Positions 46,832 to 57,601 of a DNA stretch of 64,000 nucleotides are shown here, piece by piece. A program made the position numbers and the translations under genes. Position 1 is the first letter of the stretch. Each line of letters starts with the position of its first letter. The notes beneath the pieces are model-generated. The model was given only the letters and a program-made list of their open reading frames with translations, was not told the DNA's origin and ran no database searches. The DNA comes from Neocallimastix lanati (nom. inval.) (taxonomy: Eukaryota; Neocallimastigomycota; Neocallimastigomycetes; Neocallimastigales; Neocallimastigaceae): contig JACVTC010000034.1 of NCBI GenBank assembly GCA_016946835.1, positions 917,001 to 981,000 of the forward strand, read 5' to 3'.

Positions 46832-47830
46832 TGGTAAAGAATGAATTAATAATCTTTATTTTATTATTAATAATTCTTTACTAAATTGTACTTTCCTATA
46901 TTCTTCATAACCTAAACCTCATTGTAAATTTAATTTATTTTGATATAAATTAATTTACACTTGTAAATAATGTAAATAAATTTTAATTAATTACTTTATT
47001 GTTATATTATTAAATATATGTATATTAAAATACAATTGTAAATATTAAAATTATACTTTTAAGATACTAAACTATTAAAACTATTAATTAAATATTATTA
47101 TAAAAATTATTATAAAATTATTAAAATTATTAATTAAATATTATTCTAAAAATTATTATAAATTATTAATATTATAAAATTATTAAAATTATTAAATATT
47201 ATTATAAAAATTTATATATTATAACTATTAAATATTATTATAAAATTATTAAGATTATTAATTAAATTTATTATTAAAAATTATTATTAAAAATTTTTAC
47301 TTATTATAAAAATTATTATTTAATTATAAAAATTTTATTTTATTTTGAAAATAATTACAAGTATTATTTAAAATAATTAAAGATTATTAAATTTATTATA
47401 TTAATCTTTAAAAACAATTTATTTAACTTAAAAATATCAAAGAAAATAGTAAAAACTATTTTCTATATATTTATTTTATAATTATTTTTAATTAAATTAT
47501 ATTTGAATATTATATTATTATATTTATAAAAATTAAAACAAAAATGAATTATTGATATAAAATTAATTCAATAATTCTATAAAATTATTTAAATTATAAA
47601 CAATTAATTATACTTTAAATTTATAAAAAAATATAAATATTGTAACAATTTCTTAAAAATTAAATATGTGTACTTTAAATAAAAAGTTTTATATTAATAA
47701 AAAAAAAAATAAATAAATAACTTTTAAAAAAAGAATTTTTTTTTTTTTTTTTATTTAAAATCAAAGCAGGGTAATAACCGTCCCCCCCTGCTTGATTTTA
47801 AATATCTAAGTGTCAACCCCGAGTCTACCA
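46832..47830 (+). repeat. Solo LTR H3
   Basis: 999 bp, TGGTA...TACCA, flanked by TTGA (46828-46831 and 47831-47834). Highly similar to H2. They are separated by exactly four bases, so two separate insertions at one target fit better than one two-LTR element. Confidence 0.75.
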
Positions 47831-48606
47831 TTGATGATACGGAACTAACTAATAATTCGTATTATACTATTGGAAATTATAATTAAGTTTAATAACTTTA
47901 TGTATTAAATATTTTAAACTATTTTTATAATTCCAAAATTTTATTCTTAATTTAAAATAATTATATAAATTATCAAATTAAATTGATTAATGACTAATTA
48001 TTAAAAAATCATTATTTAATTAAATTGATTAATGACTAATTATTAAATAATTATTATCTTATATTAATTAAATTGTTTTATTATTATATTTAATTATTAT
48101 TAATATTAAATTGTTTCAAGAATTATATTATCAAAAATATTACCAATAATTTTATTGTTAAATTTTTTAATTTTATCATTAATAATATTTGTCATTAAAG
48201 ATAATATTAATTATATTAGTATTAATATTTTTATTATTAAAATAACTCTTAAAAAATATTATTTATAATCACATGTAATAATTATACTAATAAGAATTAA
48301 AATAATTTAAATTATTATAAAAATTCATGTAGTAAAAAAGTATAAAAGAAAAAGAAAATACTTAATAAAAAATCAGGTGTTAAAAAAATAAAAAAAACGG
48401 AAAGTGAAATTAAATTATTAACTAATATATTATTTTCATTTTTTTTTTTGAAGTTTATTGTGTACCTGCACCAAATTGGCGAGCTATGCAGGACACAAAG
48501 AAAATAATATGAAAAATTAATAATTTAAATGAATATTAAGAAATTTTAATTATAAAAAGAAAAAAATTAATTCTATATTAAAAATAATATAATAAAATAA
48601 ATTAAA

Positions 48607-49500
48607 TTGCCAAGAATGAAAATCTTAGAACTTGAGGAACTACTACCTAGGCTTGATGAAGATGCTAGAGACGTTGATATCTGGGCCGAAGAATTCACAA
48701 GATTAATGAAATTAGCTGGTATTAACAATCCAGCTAGCATTCATACCTGGGCGACTGAATGTGTTGAGGGCAAACTCAGGGGAATCTTACAAGATCTGGT
48801 GAAAGTCAATGAAGATGAAGAAGAAGAATTTCCTTCTATGAAAAAAATAAAAGAAGCTTTAGAAGAAGCCTTAGAAATCACTCCACAGGATAAATGTAAA
48901 AGATTACAAAGATTAAAAATAAAAAGAGGAGAAAGTATTAAAAATTTTAATTGGCGATATAAAAAACTTTACAACAATTTACCAAGACTTTATCAATCTT
49001 TCATAACAGTGGAGGATTATACTGAATCCATTTCATACCGACCTTTTGCTAGAGCCCAGGTTATAACTCAAAGATGTGTAGATCTCGAGGATGCATTTGA
49101 GGAAGCGGAATTAGCCGAAAGAGCCGAAGAGAGGAAAGAAACAAATGAAACTGTAATGTCTACTTTATATACTCGGGGGGTTTATTCAAACTTTTCTCAA
49201 TCAAATAGAACTGGGAAACATCCTTTTAGACAATTTTCTGCCAATAATTATATAGAAGTTAACAACCCCAAAAGAAATACGAGAAGTCGCACTAATGATA
49301 AACTCTTAAATAAGAATCCAAAATACGAGACTAACAATACATATAAAAGAACATATAAGTGTTTCAGATGTAACCAGGAAGGTCATGGTGTCAAGCAATG
49401 CCCTTATTCATTTAAGGAATTAGCTGAGTTAGAGGAAAAAGGTCAGATTTCAAAGGAATCTTTAAACTCCCAAATGGAAGAAGGAAAACTTCCCTTATAA
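48607..49500 (+). CDS. Gag of E
   Basis: 297 residues. Retrotransposon-gag region (W at about 26, LKIKRGESIKNFNWRYKKLY near 100-120), basic linker, CCHC knuckle CFRCNQEGHGVKQC at about 252-265, then FKELAELEEKG. Less Asn-rich and less AT-biased in codon use than the other Gags here. Confidence 0.9.
   Translation: MPRMKILELEELLPRLDEDARDVDIWAEEFTRLMKLAGINNPASIHTWATECVEGKLRGILQDLVKVNEDEEEEFPSMKKIKEALEEALEITPQDKCKRLQRLKIKRGESIKNFNWRYKKLYNNLPRLYQSFITVEDYTESISYRPFARAQVITQRCVDLEDAFEEAELAERAEERKETNETVMSTLYTRGVYSNFSQSNRTGKHPFRQFSANNYIEVNNPKRNTRSRTNDKLLNKNPKYETNNTYKRTYKCFRCNQEGHGVKQCPYSFKELAELEEKGQISKESLNSQMEEGKLPL
49461..49494 (+). promoter_or_regulatory. Gag-pol -1 frameshift signal (E)
   Basis: TTTAAAC (49461-49467, T-TTA-AAC in the gag frame) is followed by about 7-8 nt and a GGAAG / CTTCC stem (49476-49480, 49489-49493) with an 8-nt loop. 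The stem sequence differs from B and F but the spacing is the same. The pol frame (-1) is open across the gag end. Confidence 0.75.
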
Positions 49501-49637
49501 AAACCATAAATGATACTGAAACTGATGATATCGTAGCAGCTGTCACTAGGCAAACAAGACAATTAAATACAAAAAAGAAACCTTACGATAAACATCAGAA
49601 AATAGCCACATTAAAAGAAAATCCTCAACCAATAAAA

Positions 49638-52600
49638 ATGCTTTCGAAATCACAAACAAATGATCGAAAAATGGAAGTAGAAGTAGAAAATATTAATAAT
49701 GAACCAAAAAGTAACAATGAAGAAGAACCCTTAAATAACTCAAAAAATAGAGAAGAAACGGAAACCTTAAAAGAAATTGACTTGTCTGTGATTGCCAACC
49801 CATCAATAAACAAAGCAAAAAGGGATTCAAAGAAGGAAAGAATATCAGAAATAATGGATAAGAAACCCGAAGAAGAAGAAATGAGAAAAAAGGTTACAGC
49901 TAAACTACCCAGTACTCAAATGGAAGAAAAGAAGAATAAATGCGAAAGATTAAAAAATGATAAAAATAAAGAAGAAATGAGAATCGAAAATAATAATGAA
50001 GAGAATCCAAATAACAAAAAGGAGAAGCACATTATTCTAATGGAAAACCAAGCAAAGTACGATCTTGTAACTGATTTAACATCTACCACAGCTAATATAA
50101 CTCTGGCTCAATTGTTGGATATAAGTCCAAAATTGCGAGCTCAACTTAATAAATTGTTAAAGCTAAAAGAAACACCTCATAACGGAAAAATGGAAGAAAT
50201 GGTATTATCTACTGTCTCAAGGAAGGATATAGCTACTACTAAATGTAAAATTAACGGAGAAGATGGATTCGCCTTTTTAGATACATGTGCAAGCATTAAC
50301 ATAATAACGAGTAAGTTTTTAGGCAAGTTGAAAAATATAAAACCATTTGGTTATACAACTAACAATATTATACAGGTAACTTCGAAGACCCACATATCCT
50401 CTGAATTATATCATTTAACAGTTGAATTCAACGATTTCATTATTCAAGACGTATTTAGAGTAATAGAACATGATCAGGATCTGTTTGATATCTTGATAGG
50501 TTTCAGGACCTTAAAGGATAATAATTTATTCATTAATCCTATTCGTAATAGTCTATGTAAAATGAAGAAAGATGGTACATTTACAACAATCTCAGCTTTA
50601 GAAATAGATGAAGAAGAAAAAGAAATAGATGAAGAAGTAAAAATTGAAGAAACTGAAATGCAAGATAATCCAGATTCCATGTTATTTTGTTTCATAAACA
50701 AAGAATCATCAGAAATACAGAATGCAATTACGATTAAGGAAAATAAAAAAGACAAAGAAGAAAATACAATCATTGAAGAAAAGAAGACAAGAATTGAACA
50801 AATTATAAAAAATACAATAGAAGTAGTTAGAGGCCGATTCAAGGAACTATTAAAAGATAATATTGAAATCTTAGCAATAAAAATAGATGAATTAGGTTCA
50901 ACAAAGTTATTACCGCACCATATCAGTTTAGAAGAAAATACGATTCCAATCAAACAAAAAGCTTATCGATTATCTAAAGTACAAGCAGACGCCCTGAAGG
51001 AAGAGCTAATTAAATTACTGAACAACCATTTAATTGAACCATCCAGTTCACCATGGTCTTCTCCAGTTATTCTTGTAAGGAAGAAGAATAATAAATGGAG
51101 AATGTGTATAGATTTTCGGAAGCTCAACAACGTTACTATTAAAGACGCTTATTCTCTGCCACTAATAGATGATATACTTTTCTCAATCGGAAAGAAAGTT
51201 AAAGTATTTTCAACAATAGATTTATTCTCCGGCTTTTATCAAATTCCAATGTTCCATGAAGACATTCCCAAAACAAGTTTTACAACAATGTACGGTAATT
51301 ACCAATTCCGGGTAATGCCGTTTGGTTTATGCAATGCCCCAGGAACCTTCCAGAGAGAGATGAACAGGATATTTTTTCCGCTCATTGGGAAGTGTATGTT
51401 TATATATATCGATGATTTAATCATATTCTCTCCAACTTTTGAACAACACATAGAAGATTTAAAGAAAGTATTTGATATCCTAAAGGATAATGGATTAAAA
51501 ATCAATCTCGACAAATGTGATTTTTTCAAGGAATCAGTTGAATTATTAGGCCACACAGTATCAATTGAAGGAATATCACCAATTAATAAAAAAATTGAGA
51601 TTATACGTGAATGGTTACCTCCTACCAACATCACGCAATTACAATCATTTCTTGGAGCAGTAGGTTATTATAGGAAGTTTATATACAACTTTGCAACAAT
51701 TGCCAAACCTCTATTTAAACTACTTAAAAAGAATGTAAAATTCTCTTGGGAAGCTGTTCAACAAGAGAGCTTTGAAGAACTTAAACGAAGATTAATCACA
51801 GCCCCTATTTTATCAATGCCTGATTTCGACAAACAATTTATAATCAGGACAGATGCCTCAAAAGATGGAATAGGTGGAGTCCTGATACAAAAAGATGAAA
51901 ATAATATCGAAAAACCAATACATTATATGAGCAGAACTTTGAAACCAGCTGAAGTAAACTATGGGATTACAGATTTAGAAGGAGCTGCCGCCGCTTTTTG
52001 TGTTAAAAAATTTAAATCCTATATTTCGGGAAGTAAATTCGAAATATTGTTGTTCACAGATCACAAACCATTAATAAGTATATTCAAAAGTAAAGAAACC
52101 TTAAATGCCAGACAGTCAAGATGGGTAATTATGTTCTCTATGTTAAAAGTTAAAGTCATTTACGAACCAGGAAAACGTAATGTATTAGCGGATGCGTTAT
52201 CTCGACTTAGATCAAAACCATCGGAAGTAATAGCTACCTATTTAGAAGAAATTAATACAGGAAAAAATTCGTTATTAAAGAAGTTTGAAGAAAAATTTTC
52301 AAGAATAAACAATGAAGAATATTTTATAGATGGAGGCACATTCAGAAAAGTAATTAAAGAAGATAAAGAAAAAATTAAACTATTATTAGAAGCCCATAGG
52401 ATAGGCCATGAGGGAATCTTCAAAACGTATAACAGGCTCAAACGTGATTACTATTGGAATAACATGGTCTTGGATGTAAAATACATAGTCAATACGTGTA
52501 AACACTGCCAACTGTTCAAACCACAAACTTTCAATTCAAACACCGAACACATCCCAACAAAGCCGGGATTACCTTTTACCCAGGTAGGACTGGATATAGT

Positions 52601-53438
52601 AGGCCCTTTACCACAAACAAAAAATGGAAATCAGTATATCCTAGTATTAGTCGATTATTTAACAAAGTGGGTTGAAGCTGAACCCACTGTCAAGATTGAA
52701 TCTGATGATATAATAGGCTTCTTAACAAGAGTTTTCTCAAGACATGGAGTTCCCGAAATATTAATAACGGATAACGGTCCCCAGTTCAAGTCCGACAAAA
52801 CTAAAGCTTTCCTAGATTTATATGGTATTTATGTGCACTTTGTTTCTGTCTATCATCCTGAATCTAATGGTATGGTAGAAAACAGAAATAAAGAAATAGG
52901 AAAATATCTAAGAATATTATGTAATGAAAATATAGAAAATTGGGATTTAATTCTACCAAGTGCTTTGTGGGCTCTCCGTACCTGCAAAAACGAAGTAACA
53001 AAATTTTCAAGCTTTGAATTACTCTACGGCCGTCGTGACTTACAACCCTTCGAGCTATCTTTAAATCTGGATAAAAAAGAAAAAGGTGAAAGTATTACGG
53101 AATACCTTATAAGAAAATTTGCTAAACATTACCAATGGATTCATGAAGCAATTAATAATATCACTACAGCCAACAAAATTTGGGAAGACAGAAGGAACCA
53201 GATGAAAAGAATGAAAGCCAACTACAATCCAGGAGACCTAGTATTAATACGATTAATAAACAGAAGAAAATTAGATCCTTATTTCGTAGGCCCACTGAAA
53301 ATCATCAAAAAGGAATTTAATACAGTTACTCTCGCAGATCCTATTACCGGCGAAATTTCTGATAGGAATGTACATCTAAAAAATATAGTTCCTTATAAAT
53401 TATGTGAATTAGAGACTTCAGGGACGAAGTCTAAATAA
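49638..53438 (+). CDS. Pol of E (protease-RT-RNase H-integrase)
   Basis: 1266 residues from the first Met; the -1 frame is open further upstream into gag, so the product is probably Gag-Pol. A protease-like region lies near 215 and RT has YIDD near 591. RNase H shows RTDASKDG and TDHKP. The integrase has its zinc region (EAHRIGHEG, CKHCQ), DDE core (LDIVGPLP, TDNGPQF, ESNGMVEN) and a GPY/F-like YFVGPLKII. No chromodomain, so targeting must come from another part of the integrase. Confidence 0.9.
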   Translation: MLSKSQTNDRKMEVEVENINNEPKSNNEEEPLNNSKNREETETLKEIDLSVIANPSINKAKRDSKKERISEIMDKKPEEEEMRKKVTAKLPSTQMEEKKNKCERLKNDKNKEEMRIENNNEENPNNKKEKHIILMENQAKYDLVTDLTSTTANITLAQLLDISPKLRAQLNKLLKLKETPHNGKMEEMVLSTVSRKDIATTKCKINGEDGFAFLDTCASINIITSKFLGKLKNIKPFGYTTNNIIQVTSKTHISSELYHLTVEFNDFIIQDVFRVIEHDQDLFDILIGFRTLKDNNLFINPIRNSLCKMKKDGTFTTISALEIDEEEKEIDEEVKIEETEMQDNPDSMLFCFINKESSEIQNAITIKENKKDKEENTIIEEKKTRIEQIIKNTIEVVRGRFKELLKDNIEILAIKIDELGSTKLLPHHISLEENTIPIKQKAYRLSKVQADALKEELIKLLNNHLIEPSSSPWSSPVILVRKKNNKWRMCIDFRKLNNVTIKDAYSLPLIDDILFSIGKKVKVFSTIDLFSGFYQIPMFHEDIPKTSFTTMYGNYQFRVMPFGLCNAPGTFQREMNRIFFPLIGKCMFIYIDDLIIFSPTFEQHIEDLKKVFDILKDNGLKINLDKCDFFKESVELLGHTVSIEGISPINKKIEIIREWLPPTNITQLQSFLGAVGYYRKFIYNFATIAKPLFKLLKKNVKFSWEAVQQESFEELKRRLITAPILSMPDFDKQFIIRTDASKDGIGGVLIQKDENNIEKPIHYMSRTLKPAEVNYGITDLEGAAAAFCVKKFKSYISGSKFEILLFTDHKPLISIFKSKETLNARQSRWVIMFSMLKVKVIYEPGKRNVLADALSRLRSKPSEVIATYLEEINTGKNSLLKKFEEKFSRINNEEYFIDGGTFRKVIKEDKEKIKLLLEAHRIGHEGIFKTYNRLKRDYYWNNMVLDVKYIVNTCKHCQLFKPQTFNSNTEHIPTKPGLPFTQVGLDIVGPLPQTKNGNQYILVLVDYLTKWVEAEPTVKIESDDIIGFLTRVFSRHGVPEILITDNGPQFKSDKTKAFLDLYGIYVHFVSVYHPESNGMVENRNKEIGKYLRILCNENIENWDLILPSALWALRTCKNEVTKFSSFELLYGRRDLQPFELSLNLDKKEKGESITEYLIRKFAKHYQWIHEAINNITTANKIWEDRRNQMKRMKANYNPGDLVLIRLINRRKLDPYFVGPLKIIKKEFNTVTLADPITGEISDRNVHLKNIVPYKLCELETSGTKSK
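53413..53432 (+). promoter_or_regulatory. 3' hairpin before LTR (E)
   Basis: AGACTTC - AGGGAC - GAAGTCT, a 7-bp stem overlapping the last codons of pol, 19 nt before the 3' LTR and followed by the purine tract AAAGAAAGGGCGTC. Confidence 0.65.
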
Positions 53439-54089
53439 AGAAAGGGCGTCATGATACGGAACTAACTAATAATTCGTATTATACTATTGGAAATTATAAT
53501 TAAGTTTAATAACTTTATGTATTAAATATTTTAAACTATTTTTATAATTCCAAAATTTTATTCTTAATTTAAAATAATTATATAAATTATCAAATTAAAT
53601 TGATTAATGACTAATTATTAAAAAATCATTATTTAATTAAATTGATTAATGACTAATTATTAAATAATTATTATCTTATATTAATTAAATTGTTTTATTA
53701 TTATATTTAATTATTATTAATATTAAATTGTTTCAAGAATTATATTATCAAAAATATTACCAATAATTTTATTGTTAAATTTTTTAATTTTATCATTAAT
53801 AATATTTGTCATTAAAGATAATATTAATTATATTAGTATTAATATTTTTATTATTAAAATAACTCTTAAAAAATATTATTTATAATCACATGTAATAATT
53901 ATACTAATAAGAATTAAAATAATTTAAATTATTATAAAAATTCATGTAGTAAAAAAGTATAAAAGAAAAAGAAAATACTTAATAAAAAATCAGGTGTTAA
54001 AAAAATAAAAAAAACGGAAAGTGAAATTAAATTATTAACTAATATATTATTTTCATTTTTTTTTTGAAGTTTATTGTGTACCTGCACCA

Positions 54090-54925
54090 TTGAAGAATAA
54101 ATAATAAAATCTGAACAGAAATTGTTATGTAAGTTTACCTAAAAAAAAACTTAACCCTTCAAATAAATAATTAATTAAATTATTATATAAAATTGTTTTT
54201 CTTTATACTCATTGAACTCGTCTATATTTTAAAAAAATCATTATTTTCACAAAACTATTAATAATTATTAGTGTTTTTTAAAATAATTTTATACATTATG
54301 ATTAAAGAATAATATAATATTCTATTATTAATTATTTTAATAATATTAATTTATATTTATTATTAATATTCTAGTCTTTTTATCAATATTCAATATATTA
54401 CTATTTATAATAATTCCTTTATTACTATCTATATTAAATTTTAAATAACTCTTTTTTAAATAAATAATTTAAATAATAAATTTATTAATATTACTTATTT
54501 TTAAATTTTTAAATTGTTTTACTAAATTATTCTACCAGAAATAGAATAGTTTTTTATGTTTATATACATTTTTTTCTTATTAAAAGTAAAAAAAAATTAA
54601 CCAATGTAAAAAAAATTTACAATAAAACAAATATTATCTTAAATATAGAATCTTTTTCTTCTTTTTATATTATATTTTTCTATCTTTTATAAATATATTT
54701 TAACTAATCAAAGTTTTAATATCATTTTTCAATAATTGTAATAAAAAAAAAAATAATAATTATATTAATAATCTTTATATATATATATATATATAAATTT
54801 TTTTATTAAAAATTGAATTAAAAATAATAATATAAAGTCAAAAATGCGAATTGTGAGGTTCGAACTCACGACCTTAATATTATAAGACTTACGCGCTGCC
54901 GACTGCGCCAACTTCGCTTCTTTTT
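54090..54925 (-). repeat. tRNA-Met tandem unit 4
   Basis: Starts TTGA-AGAATAAATAATAAAATC, then GTTTACC, the A-rich joint, CTTAACCCTTCAAATAAA, an AT-rich spacer of about 680 bp without a gene, the altered tRNA and TTCTTTTT. It is uninterrupted, so it is the best reference for a whole unit (about 0.84 kb). Confidence 0.8.
54845..54917 (-). pseudogene. Decaying tRNA-Met copy 4, anticodon now TAT
   Basis: Same 73-nt frame as copies 1-3 with three base changes. One turns the anticodon loop from CTCATAA to CTTATAA (anticodon TAT). One opens a pair in the anticodon stem and one a pair in the acceptor stem. A and B boxes and the T5 stop remain, so it may still be transcribed. A UAU anticodon would read the Ile codon AUA, but mispairs make a working tRNA unlikely. 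Confidence 0.8.
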
Positions 54926-54929
54926 GCTT

Positions 54930-55436
54930 TGATAAATAACAAAATTAATAAATCTTAAAAATATATTATACATAAAATCGAAACTAACCTTAGCCAAGTT
55001 TAATAATAATTTAATAAAATAAAAAAAAAAAAAAAAAAATTTAAAAATTAATTAATTAATTAATTAAATAAAACAAATAAATTACACTTAAAAATTACAT
55101 TAATACTCAGATATGAAAGAAATATTATATATTTTTCAAAATAAAAATATTAAGATTAAATTTAAAATAAAATAATTAATTTTTATAATTAGTTTTATAA
55201 TAATTTTTATAATTAATTTTATAATTAAATAATATTTTTATAATAATAAAATTAATTTAAATAACAAAATATTTTTAATTATTTTTATAATAAACAAATT
55301 TATTTATTTTATTATTAATTATTTATTTTATTATTAATTTTATTACTTTTATTTTATTTAATTATTCTTTTTATTTATAAATTATAAATAGTTTAATTTT
55401 AAAGAAAAATATAAATACTTGTAAATATTTCATGTA

Positions 55437-55468
<32 letters not shown>

Positions 55469-55701
55469 ATTTTATAATTTTAATAATCACTTTTAATTTT
55501 TATAATGTTTAATAAATTTCAATAAAAGATTTATAAAATAAAATATTAGAAAACAAGTGTTCTAATAAATCAAATTTTTAGTGTTATTTTTAATAAAACA
55601 TTTTTAATTCATAAATAACTTATACAGTTATTATTAAAATAAATTGAAATTATCACTTTTTAATTCTATATTAAAATTAAGATAATTTCTAAAATTTATC
55701 A
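54930..55701 (+). repeat. 5' LTR of B'
   Basis: 772 bp with 8-bp inverted ends. TATA-like TATAAATAG at 55383-55391. Followed directly by GTGGTCCTTCGAACCGG, a TGG-starting candidate primer-binding site. Confidence 0.85.
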
Positions 55702-56427
55702 GTGGTCCTTCGAACCGGAGAGGAAGCTAACTTATTATTAATAAGTATTATTTATTAACACTAGAGTATGAACTAGTATAAAAATTCATAATAATAAAAT
55801 AAAGGATAAATAATATTTATTATATAATAATAATTAAAAATTAAAACTAGAGTATGAACTACTATAAAAATTCATAATTTAAAATTAAAAATAAAATATA
55901 TATATATATGTATATATATATAATAATATAATAATAATATAATAAATAGAAATTAAATTAATATTGGGAAGAAAGCCATTTATATTAAGAAGAAAATAAT
56001 AAATAAATAGGAAAAGAACGACAAATATAAGGAAAGGAAACGATAGATAATATTTTGAAAAAAAAAAAAAAAAAAAAAATTCTATTTTAATTTTAAAGAA
56101 TTATATAGGTTTATATTTTATTAATCATAAACTATTGGAGCTTGACTCTAGGTCGCGATTAATAAGATATAAATTAGAGTAGCAAGAGAGAGTATTGGGT
56201 CCTGATTATAGAGAGTAGAGGTTAGACAGAACTGAAAATTGTACTGGAGAGTAATTGATTGGTTATATCGATACTTTGGTGAGAGATCCAGAGAAACGGA
56301 AAACTTTATAACCAGTCGAATGAAAACAGCACAAGAGAGTAAGTAGAGTCTAATGAGGTCGAAAATATAATCAGAACGCCAAGAAAATCTATTACTGCTA
56401 CATATATAATTCGAGGTTCTTAAATAA

Positions 56428-56501
<74 letters not shown>

Positions 56502-56707
56502 ATAATAACTAATTAAAGAAACGTATAATAAGTGAATGAATAAATATATTGAAATTGAATATATAAAATTTTAATTAATTAAAAATTTGATTAAATAATT
56601 AAATTTAAATATATAAATATTTTGTTAGCGAATAAATTATTATATAAAATAAAGTATATAAATTATATTAAAGAGAAAACAAAAATACTTCTAAATTCCA
56701 GAGTAAA
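55702..56707 (+). other. Leader of B'
   Basis: About 1 kb without a gene. Primer-binding-like TGGTCCTTCGAACCGG at 55703-55718, two ACTAGAGTATGAACTA repeats near 55760 and 55848, a less AT-rich block near 56140-56400, and a run of about 70 A at 56430-56499. From 56533 it matches the part of the B leader right of A1. Confidence 0.65.
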
Positions 56708-57601
56708 ATGTCCGATTTAAAATCAATTAATTTCAACAGAATTCCTATATTAGGTCAACCGACTGTAGAATTTGATGATTGGAATTTCTCATATACTCGT
56801 TGGTGTAATTCCAATAAAATTGACGAAGAAGAAAAGATAGAATGTTTAATTTCAATTACTACTGGTATTGCAAGAAAGATAGTAATAAATTCATTAAATA
56901 AAACTACCCCAGATAAATATGATACCATTATAAGTAAATTACAGGAACATTACAAGGGTCCTCTTCCTAAAAATTCAAGGTTATTAGAACTTTCAACAGC
57001 TACAATTAAGAAAGGTGAAAGTGTTGCAGAATTCAACATAAGGTTTGAAACACTTTTAAATAAAATTAGAATTGATTTAAATAAGGAAGTTATAATCTCT
57101 TATTATATTAATGCATTTCGGACTTTAACTAAAACCTATGAGGCTTTATTAGAAGCAGAACCGCAAAACTTAAAAGATGCAATGCAAATAACGTCTAAAA
57201 AGGAGAAGATATATAAATTAGTAGAATCAAATAGGTCTAAAGATAAAGGAGAATCAAACAAAAGAAAAATAAAATCTAACACTCAAAATGATTATGGAAC
57301 ATATTATACAAGTACTTATAATAAAAATAATTCATTTAATAATAAGAATAATAATATAAATAATAGTCACAACAATAATTACCAAAAATATAATAATAAT
57401 ATAAAACCTACTCATAATTATATTAATCAAAATGTTGAAAATAGAAAAGTCACATTGAAACCTACACAACTTCAAGATGATGAATTACAAGAAATAACTC
57501 AGAAACTTGCTGATTTAAAAATCAATGTATGCTTAAATTGTCAAAGAATAGGTCATGTTAAAGATGATTGCCCTGAATTAGAAGAAGAGTGTTTAAATTA
57601 A
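56708..57601 (+). CDS. Gag of B'
   Basis: 297 residues, differing from B Gag at only a few positions. Same gag region, Asn-rich linker and CLNCQRIGHVKDDC knuckle at 275-288. Frameshift signal at its end (TTTAAAT 57592-57598, stem 57606-57625). Confidence 0.88.
   Translation: MSDLKSINFNRIPILGQPTVEFDDWNFSYTRWCNSNKIDEEEKIECLISITTGIARKIVINSLNKTTPDKYDTIISKLQEHYKGPLPKNSRLLELSTATIKKGESVAEFNIRFETLLNKIRIDLNKEVIISYYINAFRTLTKTYEALLEAEPQNLKDAMQITSKKEKIYKLVESNRSKDKGESNKRKIKSNTQNDYGTYYTSTYNKNNSFNNKNNNINNSHNNNYQKYNNNIKPTHNYINQNVENRKVTLKPTQLQDDELQEITQKLADLKINVCLNCQRIGHVKDDCPELEEECLN

Larger units (their letters stand above)
47835..54089 (+). mobile_element. Ty3/Gypsy-type element E, looks whole
   Basis: 6.25 kb: LTRs 47835-48473 and 53452-54089 (TGATACGG...GCACCA), flanked by TTGA (47831-47834 and 54090-54093). 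The LTRs differ, as far as read, only in one T-run length. Gag and pol are open. The internal start has TGGCGAGCTATGCAGG as candidate primer-binding site. Probably recently active. Confidence 0.9.

Noticed and set aside
45808-47830. H2 and H3 as the two LTRs of one element
   Set aside because: Only TTGA lies between them, the same four bases as at all other boundaries of the pile, with no internal region or primer site. Two insertions at one target are simpler.
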